A DNA stretch of 64,000 nucleotides from Agrococcus jejuensis. GTDB lineage: Bacteria > Actinomycetota > Actinomycetes > Actinomycetales > Microbacteriaceae. Both the position numbers and the translations under genes were made by a program. The notes under the pieces were generated by a model. That model was not told the DNA's origin. It did no database searches and worked only from the letters and a program-made list of their open reading frames with translations. The first letter of the stretch is position 1. Each line of letters begins with the position of its first letter. This document shows positions 45,501 through 53,785 of the stretch, in pieces. The DNA is taken from contig NZ_VEFR01000001.1 of assembly GCF_007679035.1 (NCBI RefSeq), forward strand, positions 1 to 64,000, in the 5' to 3' direction.

Positions 45501-45506
45501 CGGAGG

Positions 45507-46019
45507 ATGACCGACCGCCCGCTGCCGCCCGCGCATCTGCGCGATCCGGCGAACCGCGATCCCGCGGATGCGTGGGTCGAGCTGCCCGACGGTCGTCGCT
45601 TCTGGGGGCTGGCCGGCGCTGCAGGCCTGCTCGTGTGGCTGCCCGACGAGGATGCGGTGCTGCTGCAGCTGCGCGCCGCGTGGGGCCACCACGGCGGCAC
45701 GTGGGGGCTGCCGGGCGGCGCGCGCCACTTCGGCGAGCCCGCGCTCGACGGCGCGCTGCGCGAGGCGGCCGAGGAGGCGTCCGTTCCGCGCGACGCCCTC
45801 GAGGTGCTCTTCGACCACGTGCTCGACCTCGACGTGTGGTCGTACACGACCGTCGTCACCCGTGCGACGCGCCGGTTCGAGCCGGTGATCGGTGACGCGG
45901 AGTCGGATGCCCTGCGCTGGGTGCCCATCGCCGAGCTCGATGCGCTCGAGCTGCACCCCGGATTCGCCGCCGCGTGGCCGGGGCTGCTCGCCGACCTGCG
46001 CGCTCGCACGGCTGCGTGA
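45507..46019 (+). CDS. Nudix hydrolase
   Basis: A 170-residue Nudix protein. The box runs from GGARHFGEPALDGALREAAEE to ASVPRDAL, with the REAAEEA glutamates intact. Preceding landmarks RFWGLAGAAGLLVWLPDEDAVLLQLRA and WGHHGGTWGLPGG are like MutT/NUDT-type mismatched-nucleotide hydrolases of actinobacteria. Substrate unknown. The gene is bracketed by two unrelated tandem arrays (45311-45461 and 46050-46112). Confidence 0.86.
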   Translation: MTDRPLPPAHLRDPANRDPADAWVELPDGRRFWGLAGAAGLLVWLPDEDAVLLQLRAAWGHHGGTWGLPGGARHFGEPALDGALREAAEEASVPRDALEVLFDHVLDLDVWSYTTVVTRATRRFEPVIGDAESDALRWVPIAELDALELHPGFAAAWPGLLADLRARTAA

Positions 46020-46027
46020 CCCTCTTC

Positions 46028-46112
46028 GCGTCACCCGGCCCCGGAGATCCGCCACTCCTGACCCGTTCGACGCCACTCCTGACCCGATCGACGCCACTCC
46101 CGGCCCGCTCCG
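46028..46112. repeat. Tandem 21-bp array upstream of tRNA-Pro
   Basis: Three contiguous 21-bp units start at 46050, 46071 and 46092, all beginning CGCCACTCC; the first two differ at one base, the third at several. A more decayed unit lies at 46028-46049. The array is 27 bases before the -10 box of the tRNA gene. Unit length equals two DNA helical turns. Confidence 0.8.
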
Positions 46113-46138
46113 TGTCACGGGCGACCCTCGGAAGCCGC

Positions 46139-46144
46139 TAGACT
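46139..46144 (+). promoter_or_regulatory. -10 box TAGACT of the tRNA-Pro gene
   Basis: TAGACT lies 33 bases before the mature 5' end of the tRNA at 46178, fitting a short 5' leader removed by RNase P. Confidence 0.55.
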
Positions 46145-46177
46145 CACCAAGGCCCGATCGCGAGATGGGGCAAGCCA

Positions 46178-46251
<74 letters not shown>

Positions 46252-46256
46252 CGGTG

Positions 46257-46287
46257 GAAGCCCCGATGCGGATCGCATCGGGGCTTC
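46257..46287 (+). terminator. Terminator of tRNA-Pro
   Basis: GAAGCCCCGATGCG (46257-46270), loop GAT, then the exact complement 46274-46287: a 14-bp perfect stem beginning six bases after the tRNA. Confidence 0.85.
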
Positions 46288-46375
46288 GTCGTGTCCGGGC
46301 TCGGCGCGGGCGAACGGCCCGAACGCGCGTGCCACCCGTGGCGACGTCGCACCGCATCGGTGGCAGGCTGCAGGA

Positions 46376-47287
46376 GTGACGTCCGCCCCAGACCCGGCCC
46401 CCTCCTTCCTGCTGCGGATCCGTGCTCGCCTGCTCACCGCCCTCGCGGGCGACCCGACCGGGATGGCGCCCTACGTGCGAGCGATCGCGGAGGGCGACGA
46501 CGGCGGCCACTTCGCCGAGGACGGCCCGGCGTGGACCGTGCACGCGGGGATGGGCACCCTGGTCGCCGGCATCCGTGCGCTGCTCCTCCAGGCGCTCCAC
46601 CCGGGCGCGCTCGCCGGCGTCCATGACTGGTCGCGCTACCGCGAGGAGCCGATCGCGCGCCTCACGGGCACCGTCCGCTGGGTCATCACGCTCACGTACG
46701 GATCGAGGGCGCAGGCCGATGCCGAGACCGCCCGGGTCGGCCGGTACCACGGGCGGGTGCGGGGCGAGTACGTCGCCGGCGACGGCGCCGCACGCGCCTA
46801 CAGCGCCGACGCCCCCGACCTCGTGCGATGGGTGCATCTCGCCTTCACGGACGCGTTCCTGCGCAGCCACGAGGCGTACGGGGGTGCGATCCCGGGCGGC
46901 CCCGACGCGTACGTCGCCGACTGGGCGACCGCCGGGCGTCTCATGCGCGTGACCGACCCGCCCGTCACCGAGGCCGCGCTGCGCGCCGAGATCGACGGCT
47001 TCTTCGATCGCGGCGAGCTGCGGCGCGACGAACGCGTCGACGACGTCGTGCGCTTCCTGCGCAAGCCCCCGTTCACGGGGCTCATGGGCGTCGCCTACCG
47101 CGTGCTGTTCGCCGCCGCCGTCGCGACGCTCCCGCCGCGCACGCGACGCATGCTCGGGCTGCGTCGGTCGTGGCTGCCGGTGCGGACGGCGACCCGCGTC
47201 ATCCTCCGCGTGGCGGAACGGGCCCTGGGCTCCGGCCCTCGCGCGCAGGACATGGCGCGGCTCCGCCTGCGGCGGCTGGGGCTCTAG
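46376..47287 (+). CDS. DUF2236 / MpaB-family oxygenase-like protein
   Basis: A 303-residue protein of the DUF2236 (rubber oxygenase Lcp/MpaB) superfamily. Typical elements are GGHFAEDGPAWTVHAGMGTLVAGIRALLLQALHPGALAGVHDWSRY, with the conserved HP-x-A and His residues proposed to bind heme, and VRWVHLAFTDAFLRSHEAYGG. Such proteins may bind heme b, but the natural substrate is not known. GTG 46376 gives the family N-terminus; the longer open frame upstream crosses the tRNA and is not coding. Confidence 0.82.
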   Translation: MTSAPDPAPSFLLRIRARLLTALAGDPTGMAPYVRAIAEGDDGGHFAEDGPAWTVHAGMGTLVAGIRALLLQALHPGALAGVHDWSRYREEPIARLTGTVRWVITLTYGSRAQADAETARVGRYHGRVRGEYVAGDGAARAYSADAPDLVRWVHLAFTDAFLRSHEAYGGAIPGGPDAYVADWATAGRLMRVTDPPVTEAALRAEIDGFFDRGELRRDERVDDVVRFLRKPPFTGLMGVAYRVLFAAAVATLPPRTRRMLGLRRSWLPVRTATRVILRVAERALGSGPRAQDMARLRLRRLGL

Positions 47288-47307
47288 CGCCCGCGGATCG
47301 AGGCGGT

Positions 47308-48276
47308 TCAGCGCGCGCATGCCGCCGCGAGCCGCGCGAGGCCCTCGTCGAGCGACACGGTCGGCGTCCAGTCGAGCGCCTCGCGGATGGGGCGCTGGTC
47401 GAACCAGTGCGCCGTCGAGAGCTGCTCGGCGAGGAAGCGCGTCATCGGCGGCTCGTCGGCGCCCGGGCGCACGGCCCAGACGCGCTCGACGAGCGAGCCC
47501 GCCGCGCGACCGAGGCCGGCCGGGATGCTCCAGCGCGGCTCGCGCACGCCCGCGGCACGGCAGATGCCGGCCATGAGGTCGCCGACCGGCCGCGGCTCGC
47601 CGTTCGTGAGCACGAACGCGCGGCCGTGCGCGACGTCCGCTCGACGCAGCGCCGCCGCGATGCCCGAGGCGGCGTTGTCGACGTACGTCGAGTCGATGAG
47701 CGCCGTGCCGCCGTTCAGCAGGGGCAGGCGGCCGCGGCGTGCACGGTCGACGATGCGCTCGGTGAGCTGCGCATCCCCTGGCCCCCACACGAGATGCGGG
47801 CGGATGGCGACGACCGCCATCGAGGCGGAGTCGCGCGCGAGGGCGAGCAGCTCGGCCTCGGCCTTGGTGCGTGCGTAGTCGCCGCGCGCCTGCTCGGGGG
47901 AGGCGGGCTCTGCGCCCACGCCGACGAGCGCGGCACCCGCGTGCGCGACCGACGGCGACGAGACCTGCACGAATCGCGCGACCCCAGCGGCCGCGGCCGC
48001 GTCGAGCAGCGCACGCGTGCCCTCGACGTTCACGGCGCGGAACTCGGCCGGATCGCCCGCGAGCGACACCTTCGCCGCGAGATGCACGACGCCCTCGACG
48101 CCGTCGACGGCGCGGGCGATCGTCGCGGCATCCGTGAGCGACCCGAGCACGTCGGAGGCGCCCGCCACGCCCGAGCGGCGTCGCTGCAGCGTGCGGACCT
48201 CATGGCCGCCTGCGACGAGCTCGGCGGCGACCGCGCGGCCCAGGAATCCCGAGGCGCCCGTGACGAGCACGATCAC
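47308..48276 (-). CDS. oleD: OleD-like NADPH-dependent 2-alkyl-3-ketoacid reductase
   Basis: A 322-residue extended SDR of the 3-beta-HSD/OleD type. VLVTGASGFLGRAVAAELVAGGHEVR is the cofactor site (TGxxGxxG), VVHLAAKV follows, and DYARTKAEAE gives the YxxxK catalytic pair near 135. In olefin synthesis OleD reduces the beta-keto acid from OleA to a beta-hydroxy acid. Assignment rests on position: GTG 48276 overlaps the stop of the OleB-OleC fusion, with oleA upstream. Family alone would only say steroid/sugar epimerase-like. Confidence 0.82.
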   Translation of the reverse strand: MIVLVTGASGFLGRAVAAELVAGGHEVRTLQRRRSGVAGASDVLGSLTDAATIARAVDGVEGVVHLAAKVSLAGDPAEFRAVNVEGTRALLDAAAAAGVARFVQVSSPSVAHAGAALVGVGAEPASPEQARGDYARTKAEAELLALARDSASMAVVAIRPHLVWGPGDAQLTERIVDRARRGRLPLLNGGTALIDSTYVDNAASGIAAALRRADVAHGRAFVLTNGEPRPVGDLMAGICRAAGVREPRWSIPAGLGRAAGSLVERVWAVRPGADEPPMTRFLAEQLSTAHWFDQRPIREALDWTPTVSLDEGLARLAAACAR

Positions 48277-50948
48277 GGCGCACCCACCCGCTCGCCCGCC
48301 AGCAACCGATCCGCCCACGCCGACAAGCGCGTGCGGTCGATCTTCGAGTTGTGGCGGATGTCGGTCGGCAGGCTCGGCACGGCGAGCACCGCGACGAGCG
48401 GCAGCGCCGTGCTCGCGCGCACGTCGGCGGCGACCGCCGCATCCGCGAGCCCGGCGCGGCGGGTGCCGGCCGTCGTCTCGACGACGGCGACCGCCTGCTG
48501 CAGCCCGTGCGGGCCGACGCCCACGACGGCGGCTCGGCGCACGCCGTCGACGCGCTCGACGTCCTGCTCGGCGCCCACGGGCGCGACGGGGCCGTCGGCG
48601 GTCACGAGCACGTGCGGCAGGCGTCCCTCGACCCAGAGCCGGCCCTCGGCGTCGAGGTGGCCCACGTCGCCGGTGCGGTGCCACCGTGCGCCGTCCGCCT
48701 CCGGGAGCGCATCCGTCGCGCGGGTCGCCGCACGATCGGTGAGCGCGAGCCGGTCGTAGCGCTGCTTCAGGTGCGGCGCCGACACGACGATCTCGCCGAG
48801 CACGCCCGGCTCGGCGCTCGGCGCACCCGACGCGATGCCGGCCGCGTCGAGCGCGCTCACGAGCACCCGATTCGTGCCGATCGGCAGGCCCACGCACACG
48901 CCCGCGTCGGGCTGCGACGCCGCGGCGCGGATGCCCTCGAGCGTCACGTCGGTCACGAGCAGGCACTCCGTCATGCCGTACGGCGTGTGCGGCGTCGCGT
49001 TCGGCATGAGCGCGCGCGCGGATGCGAGCAGATCGGGGGAGACGGGTGCGCCGGTGGAGAGGAACGTGCGGACGCCCGCGAGGTCCGAGCGGTCCGCAGC
49101 GGTGAGCGCGTCCGCCGTCGCGACGACGTTGAGGATCGCGGCGGGGGAGAGGAAGACGATCGACCCCCGCGATGCGCGCACCGCGGCCGCGACGGCACGC
49201 GCCGTGAGGGTGCGCGGCGACGAGACGTCCATGTCGGGCGTCGCCGAGCGGGTGCCCAGCGCGGGACCGAGCAGCGCGAACGGCGCGAATCCGGTGACGA
49301 GGCCCGAGTCCTCGTCGATCGCGAAGTGCTCGGCGAGCACGTCGCGCAGCGCCGAGAGCTGCCGATGCCGGTAGACGACGCCCTTCGCGGGGCCGGTCGA
49401 GCCCGAGGTGAAGAGGATCGCCGCCTCGTCGTCGGCTGCGGGCTCGGCGGGCAGCGGCGCATCCGCGCCGAGCGCGGCGACCTCGCCGAGCGAGTGCGAG
49501 ACGCCGAGGGCGGCAGCGGCTGCGGCGGGCAGCCGGCGCGCCGAGATGCGCAGGCCCGGCCAGCCGAGCGCGCGCGCTGCCGCGAGGCCGGGGACCTCGC
49601 CGATGACGACGTCGGGCCACGCGCCGCGCACGGCGCGTGTCAGCCCGCGCACCCCGAGCCCCGCATCCGCCACGACGACGACGGCGCCGATGCGCAGGCA
49701 CGCGTACAGCACGGCCGTGAGGGTCGGGCCGGGCGGCACGAGCAGCGAGACGCGATCGCCGCGACCCACGCCGATGCGGGCGAGCCCGGCGGCGATGCGG
49801 CGCACGCGGTCGTCGAGCTGCCGCCACGTCACCTCGCGCGGCGCGCTGCCGCCGCTCGTCGCCATGTCGATGACGGCGACGGCGTCGTCGTCGCGGCGCG
49901 CGTCGAGGCCGTGCCAGATGGGCACGAACGCGTCGGCCGAGCCCGCAGGCGCGTCCGCGCGGGCATCCGGGGCCGGTGCAGCATCCGCACCTTCGCCGAG
50001 GCGCTCCGCGAGCCAGTCGACGATCGCCGTCGCGACGGGCCGATCCTCGGCCACGAGGTGGCTCGCACCCTCGAAGCGATGCACGTCGGCGTGCGGCAGA
50101 CGGTCGACGAGATCGTCGAGGTACCGGTCGGAGAAGATCGGGTCGCGCGGCCCCCACAGCATGAGCGCAGGCACGTCGAGCCGTGCGACGCCCGCGGCGA
50201 TGCGATCGAGCTCGGCGCGCGACTCGTGGCGCTCGTCGGCCGGGATGTCGGCGACGAAGCCGCCGATGCCGCCGCGTCGCGCGGCCGTCGCGTACGGCGC
50301 CCGGTAGGCGGCGCGCACGTCGGGGGAGAGGGTCGGCGACGCGAGCGCGAGCGTCGTGTCGAGGAACGCCGTCGTGCCCACCGTCGAGGCGGCGAGCATG
50401 CCGCGGGCGCCCGCGAGTCGCAGCGGCGCCGGGATCGGCACGCCGCCCGGGTGGTGGATCGCGGTGTTCAGCAGCATGAGCCCGACGAGCGAGTCCGGGT
50501 GGTCGACGGCCCATGCCATCGACACGACGCCGCCCCAGTCGTGGCCGAGCGTCACGACGGGGCCGTCGAGGCCGATCGCGTCGGTGAGCGCCGCGAGGTC
50601 GGCGACGCGCTGCTCGAGCGGTCGGTGCAGGCCCGTGCGCTCCGACCAGCCCATGTCGAGCTGGTCGACCGCGACGACGCGCCACGCCGGCGCTCCCGCC
50701 TCGGCCGCGCGCACGGTCGCGGCGGCGACGTGGCGCCACAGGTACGACCACGTCGGGTTGCCGTGCACGGCGAGGATGGTGCCGACGATGTCGACTCGGC
50801 TCTCCTCGAGCACCGCGGCCGTGTCGAGGCAGTGCCACGAACGGGCCGTGCCGGCGTCGATGCCGCGACCGGGCACCTCCACGATGCGGCTCCAGCGCGG
50901 GTCGAGGCCCGGCAGGTCGGTCGGTGGACGCGAGGCGGCCTCCGTCAT
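48273..50948 (-). CDS. oleBC: OleB-OleC fusion: alpha/beta hydrolase plus beta-lactone synthetase
   Basis: An 891-residue fusion. Residues ~20-315 are a haloalkane-dehalogenase-like hydrolase: LAVHGNPTWSYLWR near 60-72 and the nucleophile Asp137 in GHDWGG; OleB is a beta-lactone decarboxylase making the cis-olefin. An Ala/Pro/Asp linker (about 318-340) joins an acyl-CoA synthetase-like domain with LFTSGSTGPAKGVVYRH near 512, TPYGMTE and WHRTGDVGHLD; OleC closes beta-hydroxy acids to beta-lactones with ATP. The same fusion occurs in Micrococcus. It overlaps oleD; oleA ends 31 bases upstream of its start. Confidence 0.87.
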   Translation of the reverse strand: MTEAASRPPTDLPGLDPRWSRIVEVPGRGIDAGTARSWHCLDTAAVLEESRVDIVGTILAVHGNPTWSYLWRHVAAATVRAAEAGAPAWRVVAVDQLDMGWSERTGLHRPLEQRVADLAALTDAIGLDGPVVTLGHDWGGVVSMAWAVDHPDSLVGLMLLNTAIHHPGGVPIPAPLRLAGARGMLAASTVGTTAFLDTTLALASPTLSPDVRAAYRAPYATAARRGGIGGFVADIPADERHESRAELDRIAAGVARLDVPALMLWGPRDPIFSDRYLDDLVDRLPHADVHRFEGASHLVAEDRPVATAIVDWLAERLGEGADAAPAPDARADAPAGSADAFVPIWHGLDARRDDDAVAVIDMATSGGSAPREVTWRQLDDRVRRIAAGLARIGVGRGDRVSLLVPPGPTLTAVLYACLRIGAVVVVADAGLGVRGLTRAVRGAWPDVVIGEVPGLAAARALGWPGLRISARRLPAAAAAALGVSHSLGEVAALGADAPLPAEPAADDEAAILFTSGSTGPAKGVVYRHRQLSALRDVLAEHFAIDEDSGLVTGFAPFALLGPALGTRSATPDMDVSSPRTLTARAVAAAVRASRGSIVFLSPAAILNVVATADALTAADRSDLAGVRTFLSTGAPVSPDLLASARALMPNATPHTPYGMTECLLVTDVTLEGIRAAASQPDAGVCVGLPIGTNRVLVSALDAAGIASGAPSAEPGVLGEIVVSAPHLKQRYDRLALTDRAATRATDALPEADGARWHRTGDVGHLDAEGRLWVEGRLPHVLVTADGPVAPVGAEQDVERVDGVRRAAVVGVGPHGLQQAVAVVETTAGTRRAGLADAAVAADVRASTALPLVAVLAVPSLPTDIRHNSKIDRTRLSAWADRLLAGERVGAP

Positions 50949-50979
50949 GCCGCGAGCCCGCGCCCGGTCGGCTGCCTCG

Positions 50980-52002
50980 TCACCACGCGAGCTCCAGCAT
51001 CGCCGTGTTGAGCCCCGAGCCCACGCCCATGAGCAGCACGCGGTCGCCCTTCGCGAGCGTCGCCTGCTCCTCGACGAGCGTGATGGGGATGGATGCGGGG
51101 CCGACGTTGCCGAGGCGCTCGTACGTCGTGGGCACGCGCGAGCGGTCGAGCCCGGCGGCCTTCACGATCGCGTTCGTGTGCACCGACGACACCTGGTGGG
51201 TGATGTAGCGGTCCATGCGCGACCAGTCCCACTCGCTCGCCGCCTCCCTCCAGGCGGAGACGACGAGGTCGAGCCCGCCCTTCAGCAGCGCCTTGGCGTC
51301 GGTGAACATGCCGTCGACGCTGCCGACGCACAGCTCGTGGAACTGCGTCGCGGCGCGCGTGACGCCGCCGAGGATGCGGTGGGCGTCGGGGTGCTCGTCG
51401 CTGCGACCGAGCACGGCCGCCGCCGCGCCCGAACCGAGCGTGAGCGAGGCGAACTCGCTCATGAACGCCTCGCGGTCGCCGTCGGCGTCGACGAGTCGAC
51501 GGATCGTGTTCGTCTGGATCTCGTCGGCGTCCTCGCCGTTCACGATCATCGCGTAGCGGATCTGGCCCGACTCGATCATCGTCGCGGCGAGGCTCAGGCC
51601 GCTCACGAAGCCGAGGCACGCGTTCGCGACGTCGAAGTTGATCGCCGACGACGGCAGCCCGAGACCGTGGTGCAGGCGGACCGCGACCGACGGCTCGAGG
51701 TGCGGCCTGGACACCGAGGTGTTGATGATGAGGCCGATCTGCGACGGATCGACGCCCGCCTCGGCGAGCGCTCGCCGACCCGCGTCGATGGTCGCGTCGT
51801 CGGAGGTCTCGCCCTCCGACCAGTTGCGTCGCTCGAGCACGCCGGCGACGCGTCGCAGCAGGCCCTTGCGCAGCCGCAGGCGCGTGAGCGCGGCCGCCAG
51901 TCGTCCCTCGATGTCGTCGGACGTGGTCACCCTGCTGGGCAGGGTGCTGGCGACGGACAGCAGGGAGACGTTGTCGAATCGGGTGGTGGCATTGCCGGCC
52001 AC
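50980..52002 (-). CDS. oleA: OleA-type thiolase (3-oxoacyl synthase III family)
   Basis: A 340-residue FabH-like enzyme for head-to-head Claisen condensation of two fatty acyl-CoAs. Catalytic triad Cys129 (DVANACLGF), His269 (ITHQVSSVH) and Asn299 (LGNVGPASIP). Glu103 in RPHLEPS corresponds to the OleA glutamate that reaches into the partner active site and separates OleA from FabH. GTG 52002 is preceded by GGAGGT; longer starts at 52053 or 52086 would run into the operator-like palindrome and -10 box. First gene of the oleA-oleBC-oleD operon. Confidence 0.87.
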   Translation of the reverse strand: MAGNATTRFDNVSLLSVASTLPSRVTTSDDIEGRLAAALTRLRLRKGLLRRVAGVLERRNWSEGETSDDATIDAGRRALAEAGVDPSQIGLIINTSVSRPHLEPSVAVRLHHGLGLPSSAINFDVANACLGFVSGLSLAATMIESGQIRYAMIVNGEDADEIQTNTIRRLVDADGDREAFMSEFASLTLGSGAAAAVLGRSDEHPDAHRILGGVTRAATQFHELCVGSVDGMFTDAKALLKGGLDLVVSAWREAASEWDWSRMDRYITHQVSSVHTNAIVKAAGLDRSRVPTTYERLGNVGPASIPITLVEEQATLAKGDRVLLMGVGSGLNTAMLELAW

Positions 52003-52035
52003 GGGACCTCCGTCGCGCGAGCGCGGCTCGCTCGC

Positions 52036-52057
52036 ATGGTCAAGACCGACCATTTTA
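52036..52057 (-). promoter_or_regulatory. oleA promoter -10 (TAAAAT) with adjoining palindromic operator
   Basis: On the minus strand TAAAAT (52057-52052) is a good -10 box. Directly overlapping and downstream, ATGGTC (52053-52048) and GACCAT (52041-52036) form an inverted repeat with six-base spacer that would cover the transcription start. The regulator is unknown. Confidence 0.5.
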
Positions 52058-52104
52058 CGCCTGTCCTCGTAGTCGTCTGCGCGCATGTGCCCTGTGCGAG
52101 GCCG

Positions 52105-52434
52105 TCATCGTCGCCGACGGGCGGGATGCTCGCTCGGCGCGAGCGCGCCGTCGACCGCGACGAGCACCTGCGGCACCGTCGGCACGCCCGCGGCGCGCAG
52201 CAGCTCGCGGCCGTCGGCGGCGCGCACGATCGTCGTCGGCGACTGCGTGATGACGTTGGCGTCGCCGAGCTCCGGCTCGAGCGCGAGGTCGTGCTCGACG
52301 ACCGTCGCGCCGGGCACGAGGGCCGCCGCGCGGTCGAGCACCGCGCGCGTCTGGCGGCACGCACCGCAGAACGACGTCGAGAAGAGCTCGAGGCGCACGC
52401 CTGCGCCGAGCCGAGGCGAGGCGGGGGCATCCAT
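52105..52434 (-). CDS. Thioredoxin/glutaredoxin-like protein
   Basis: A 109-residue small thioredoxin-fold protein. The redox motif is C23-G-A-C26 in LELFSTSFCGACRQTRAVL, then ANVITQSPTTIVRAADGRELLRAAGVPTVPQVLVAV with the cis-proline (TVP). The ending is basic (HPARRRR). Electron partner unknown. It starts 38 bases after the DUF6804 gene on the same strand. Confidence 0.82.
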   Translation of the reverse strand: MDAPASPRLGAGVRLELFSTSFCGACRQTRAVLDRAAALVPGATVVEHDLALEPELGDANVITQSPTTIVRAADGRELLRAAGVPTVPQVLVAVDGALAPSEHPARRRR

Positions 52435-52472
52435 GTCGGATGCAACCGCGCCGTGCCCGATGCGATTCCGCG

Positions 52473-52832
52473 TCACTCCTCGACGCGCTCCTTCACGAGC
52501 ACGCCGATGGTGAGGAAGAGGAAGCCGGCGACGACGTGCGCGCCGATCCACCACGGCCCCTCCATCGGGAACGGGTAGAGCGGGTTCCACGCCACCGCGA
52601 TCGCGGCGAGGAACGGGATCCACCACCACTGGCCCGCGCGACTCGCGAACACGGCGACGATGAGCGCGAGGATCGCCATCGCGAACAGCACGACGACGTG
52701 GATGCCCTGCCCCAGCAGGGCGGGGCCGACGAACGCCGCGACCGCACCGAGGATGCCAGGCGCGAGCGCGTTGCGCTGGAAGGCGGGAGCAGCGTCGCGG
52801 CCGCGAGCTGGGCGCGGGCGGGATGCGGGCAT
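52473..52832 (-). CDS. DUF6804-like membrane protein
   Basis: A 119-residue protein with a basic N-terminus and four hydrophobic segments: LAPGILGAVAAFVGPALL, IHVVVLFAMAILALIVAVF, WWWIPFLAAIAVAWNPLYPF and WWIGAHVVAGFLFLTIGVLV. The WNPLYPFPM...WxxxH wording is shared by the DUF6804 family of actinobacteria. No function is known. ATG 52832 has a weak -10-like GAGACT six bases upstream; ATG 52850 is possible. Confidence 0.72.
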   Translation of the reverse strand: MPASRPRPARGRDAAPAFQRNALAPGILGAVAAFVGPALLGQGIHVVVLFAMAILALIVAVFASRAGQWWWIPFLAAIAVAWNPLYPFPMEGPWWIGAHVVAGFLFLTIGVLVKERVEE

Positions 52833-52878
52833 GGGTCCAGTCTCGCGCATGCGGTGTGGAGCTGGCGTCCTCGGCGGT

Positions 52879-52930
52879 GCTCCCTTCGAGGCTCGCTTCG
52901 CTCGCACCTCGAGGAGCGTTCCTGGGAGCG
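52879..52930. repeat. REP-like palindromic element
   Basis: GCTCCC...GGGAGC enclose CTTCGAGG (52883-52890) and CCTCGAGGAG, with a GCTCGCTTCGCTCGC core. The CTCGAGGAGCG wording resembles the arms of the repeat at 18036. It lies in the gap between the DUF6804 and DeoR genes; nothing else is seen there. Confidence 0.5.
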
Positions 52931-52965
52931 GTGATGCCCACGCGGAGGAGAGGGAGAGGACTTAG

Positions 52966-53748
52966 TCAGCCGGCGATGCGCAGGTCGACGCCCGCGTCGC
53001 GCAGGGCGGCGGCGTCCTCGGCGGCGAGCGACGCATCCGTCACGACCGAGTCGAGCTCGTCGAGCCGCAGCGCGCGGTACTTCGCGAACCGGCCGTACTT
53101 CGACGCGTCGGCGACGAGCACCGAGCGGTCGGCGACCGCGACGGCGGCGCGCTTCGCCTCGACCTTCGCCTCCACGGGCGTCGTGACGCCGTGCTGCAGG
53201 TCCCACGACGACGACGAGACGAAGGCCACGTCGATCGACAGCTCCTGCAGCACGAGCCGCGCGAGGCGTCCCATGGTCGAGAGGTTGGCGGTCACGACGC
53301 GGCCGCCCACCGAGATGAGGTCGATCGAGGGGTGGTCGAGGAACGCCTCGACCGTCACGAGGTCGTTCGTCACGACCGTGAGGTCGCGCACGTCCTGCAG
53401 GTGCGGGCGCATCGCCTGCATCGTCGTGCCCGCGTCGAGGTAGATCGTCATCGTGTCGTGCACGAGCGAGGCGGCCGCCGTGGCGACGGCATCCTTCGCC
53501 GCCACGTCGACGCCCGCCTTCACGGCGCGGCTCGGCTCGGCGAGCAGCCGTGGCGCGAGCTTCGCGCCACCGGGCGTCGCAGCGACGACACCCTGCTCCT
53601 CGAGCACGGCGACGTCGCGGCGCACCGTCATGTGGCTCACGCCCAGCAGCTCCGTGAGCTGCCGGAACGACAGCACGCGCTCGCGCTGCAGATGCTGCAC
53701 GATCGTCTCGCGTCGCTGCTCGGGGATGAGCGGAGCGATCTCGGTCAC
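52966..53748 (-). CDS. DeoR/GlpR family transcriptional regulator
   Basis: A 260-residue repressor. The N-terminal winged HTH covers about 10-62 (RRETIVQHLQRERVLSFRQLTELLGVSHMTVRRDVAVLEEQG), and the C-terminal sugar-phosphate sensor domain contains TIYLDAGTTMQAM (phosphate loop), DLTVVTNDL and VADASKYGRFA. Third gene behind otnK- and otnC-like genes; it probably represses this cluster and answers to a phosphorylated sugar acid. GTG 53748 is chosen because AAGGG lies seven bases upstream. Confidence 0.9.
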   Translation of the reverse strand: MTEIAPLIPEQRRETIVQHLQRERVLSFRQLTELLGVSHMTVRRDVAVLEEQGVVAATPGGAKLAPRLLAEPSRAVKAGVDVAAKDAVATAAASLVHDTMTIYLDAGTTMQAMRPHLQDVRDLTVVTNDLVTVEAFLDHPSIDLISVGGRVVTANLSTMGRLARLVLQELSIDVAFVSSSSWDLQHGVTTPVEAKVEAKRAAVAVADRSVLVADASKYGRFAKYRALRLDELDSVVTDASLAAEDAAALRDAGVDLRIAG

Positions 53749-53785
53749 CTGGCCACCCTTCGTCGGACGCACGCCGAGCCCCAGC

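Noticed and set aside
48351..51011. An 886-codon plus-strand frame antisense to oleBC.
   Set aside because: Arg/Glu/Ala/Val/His-rich shadow without motifs; the minus-strand frame has complete OleB and OleC domains.
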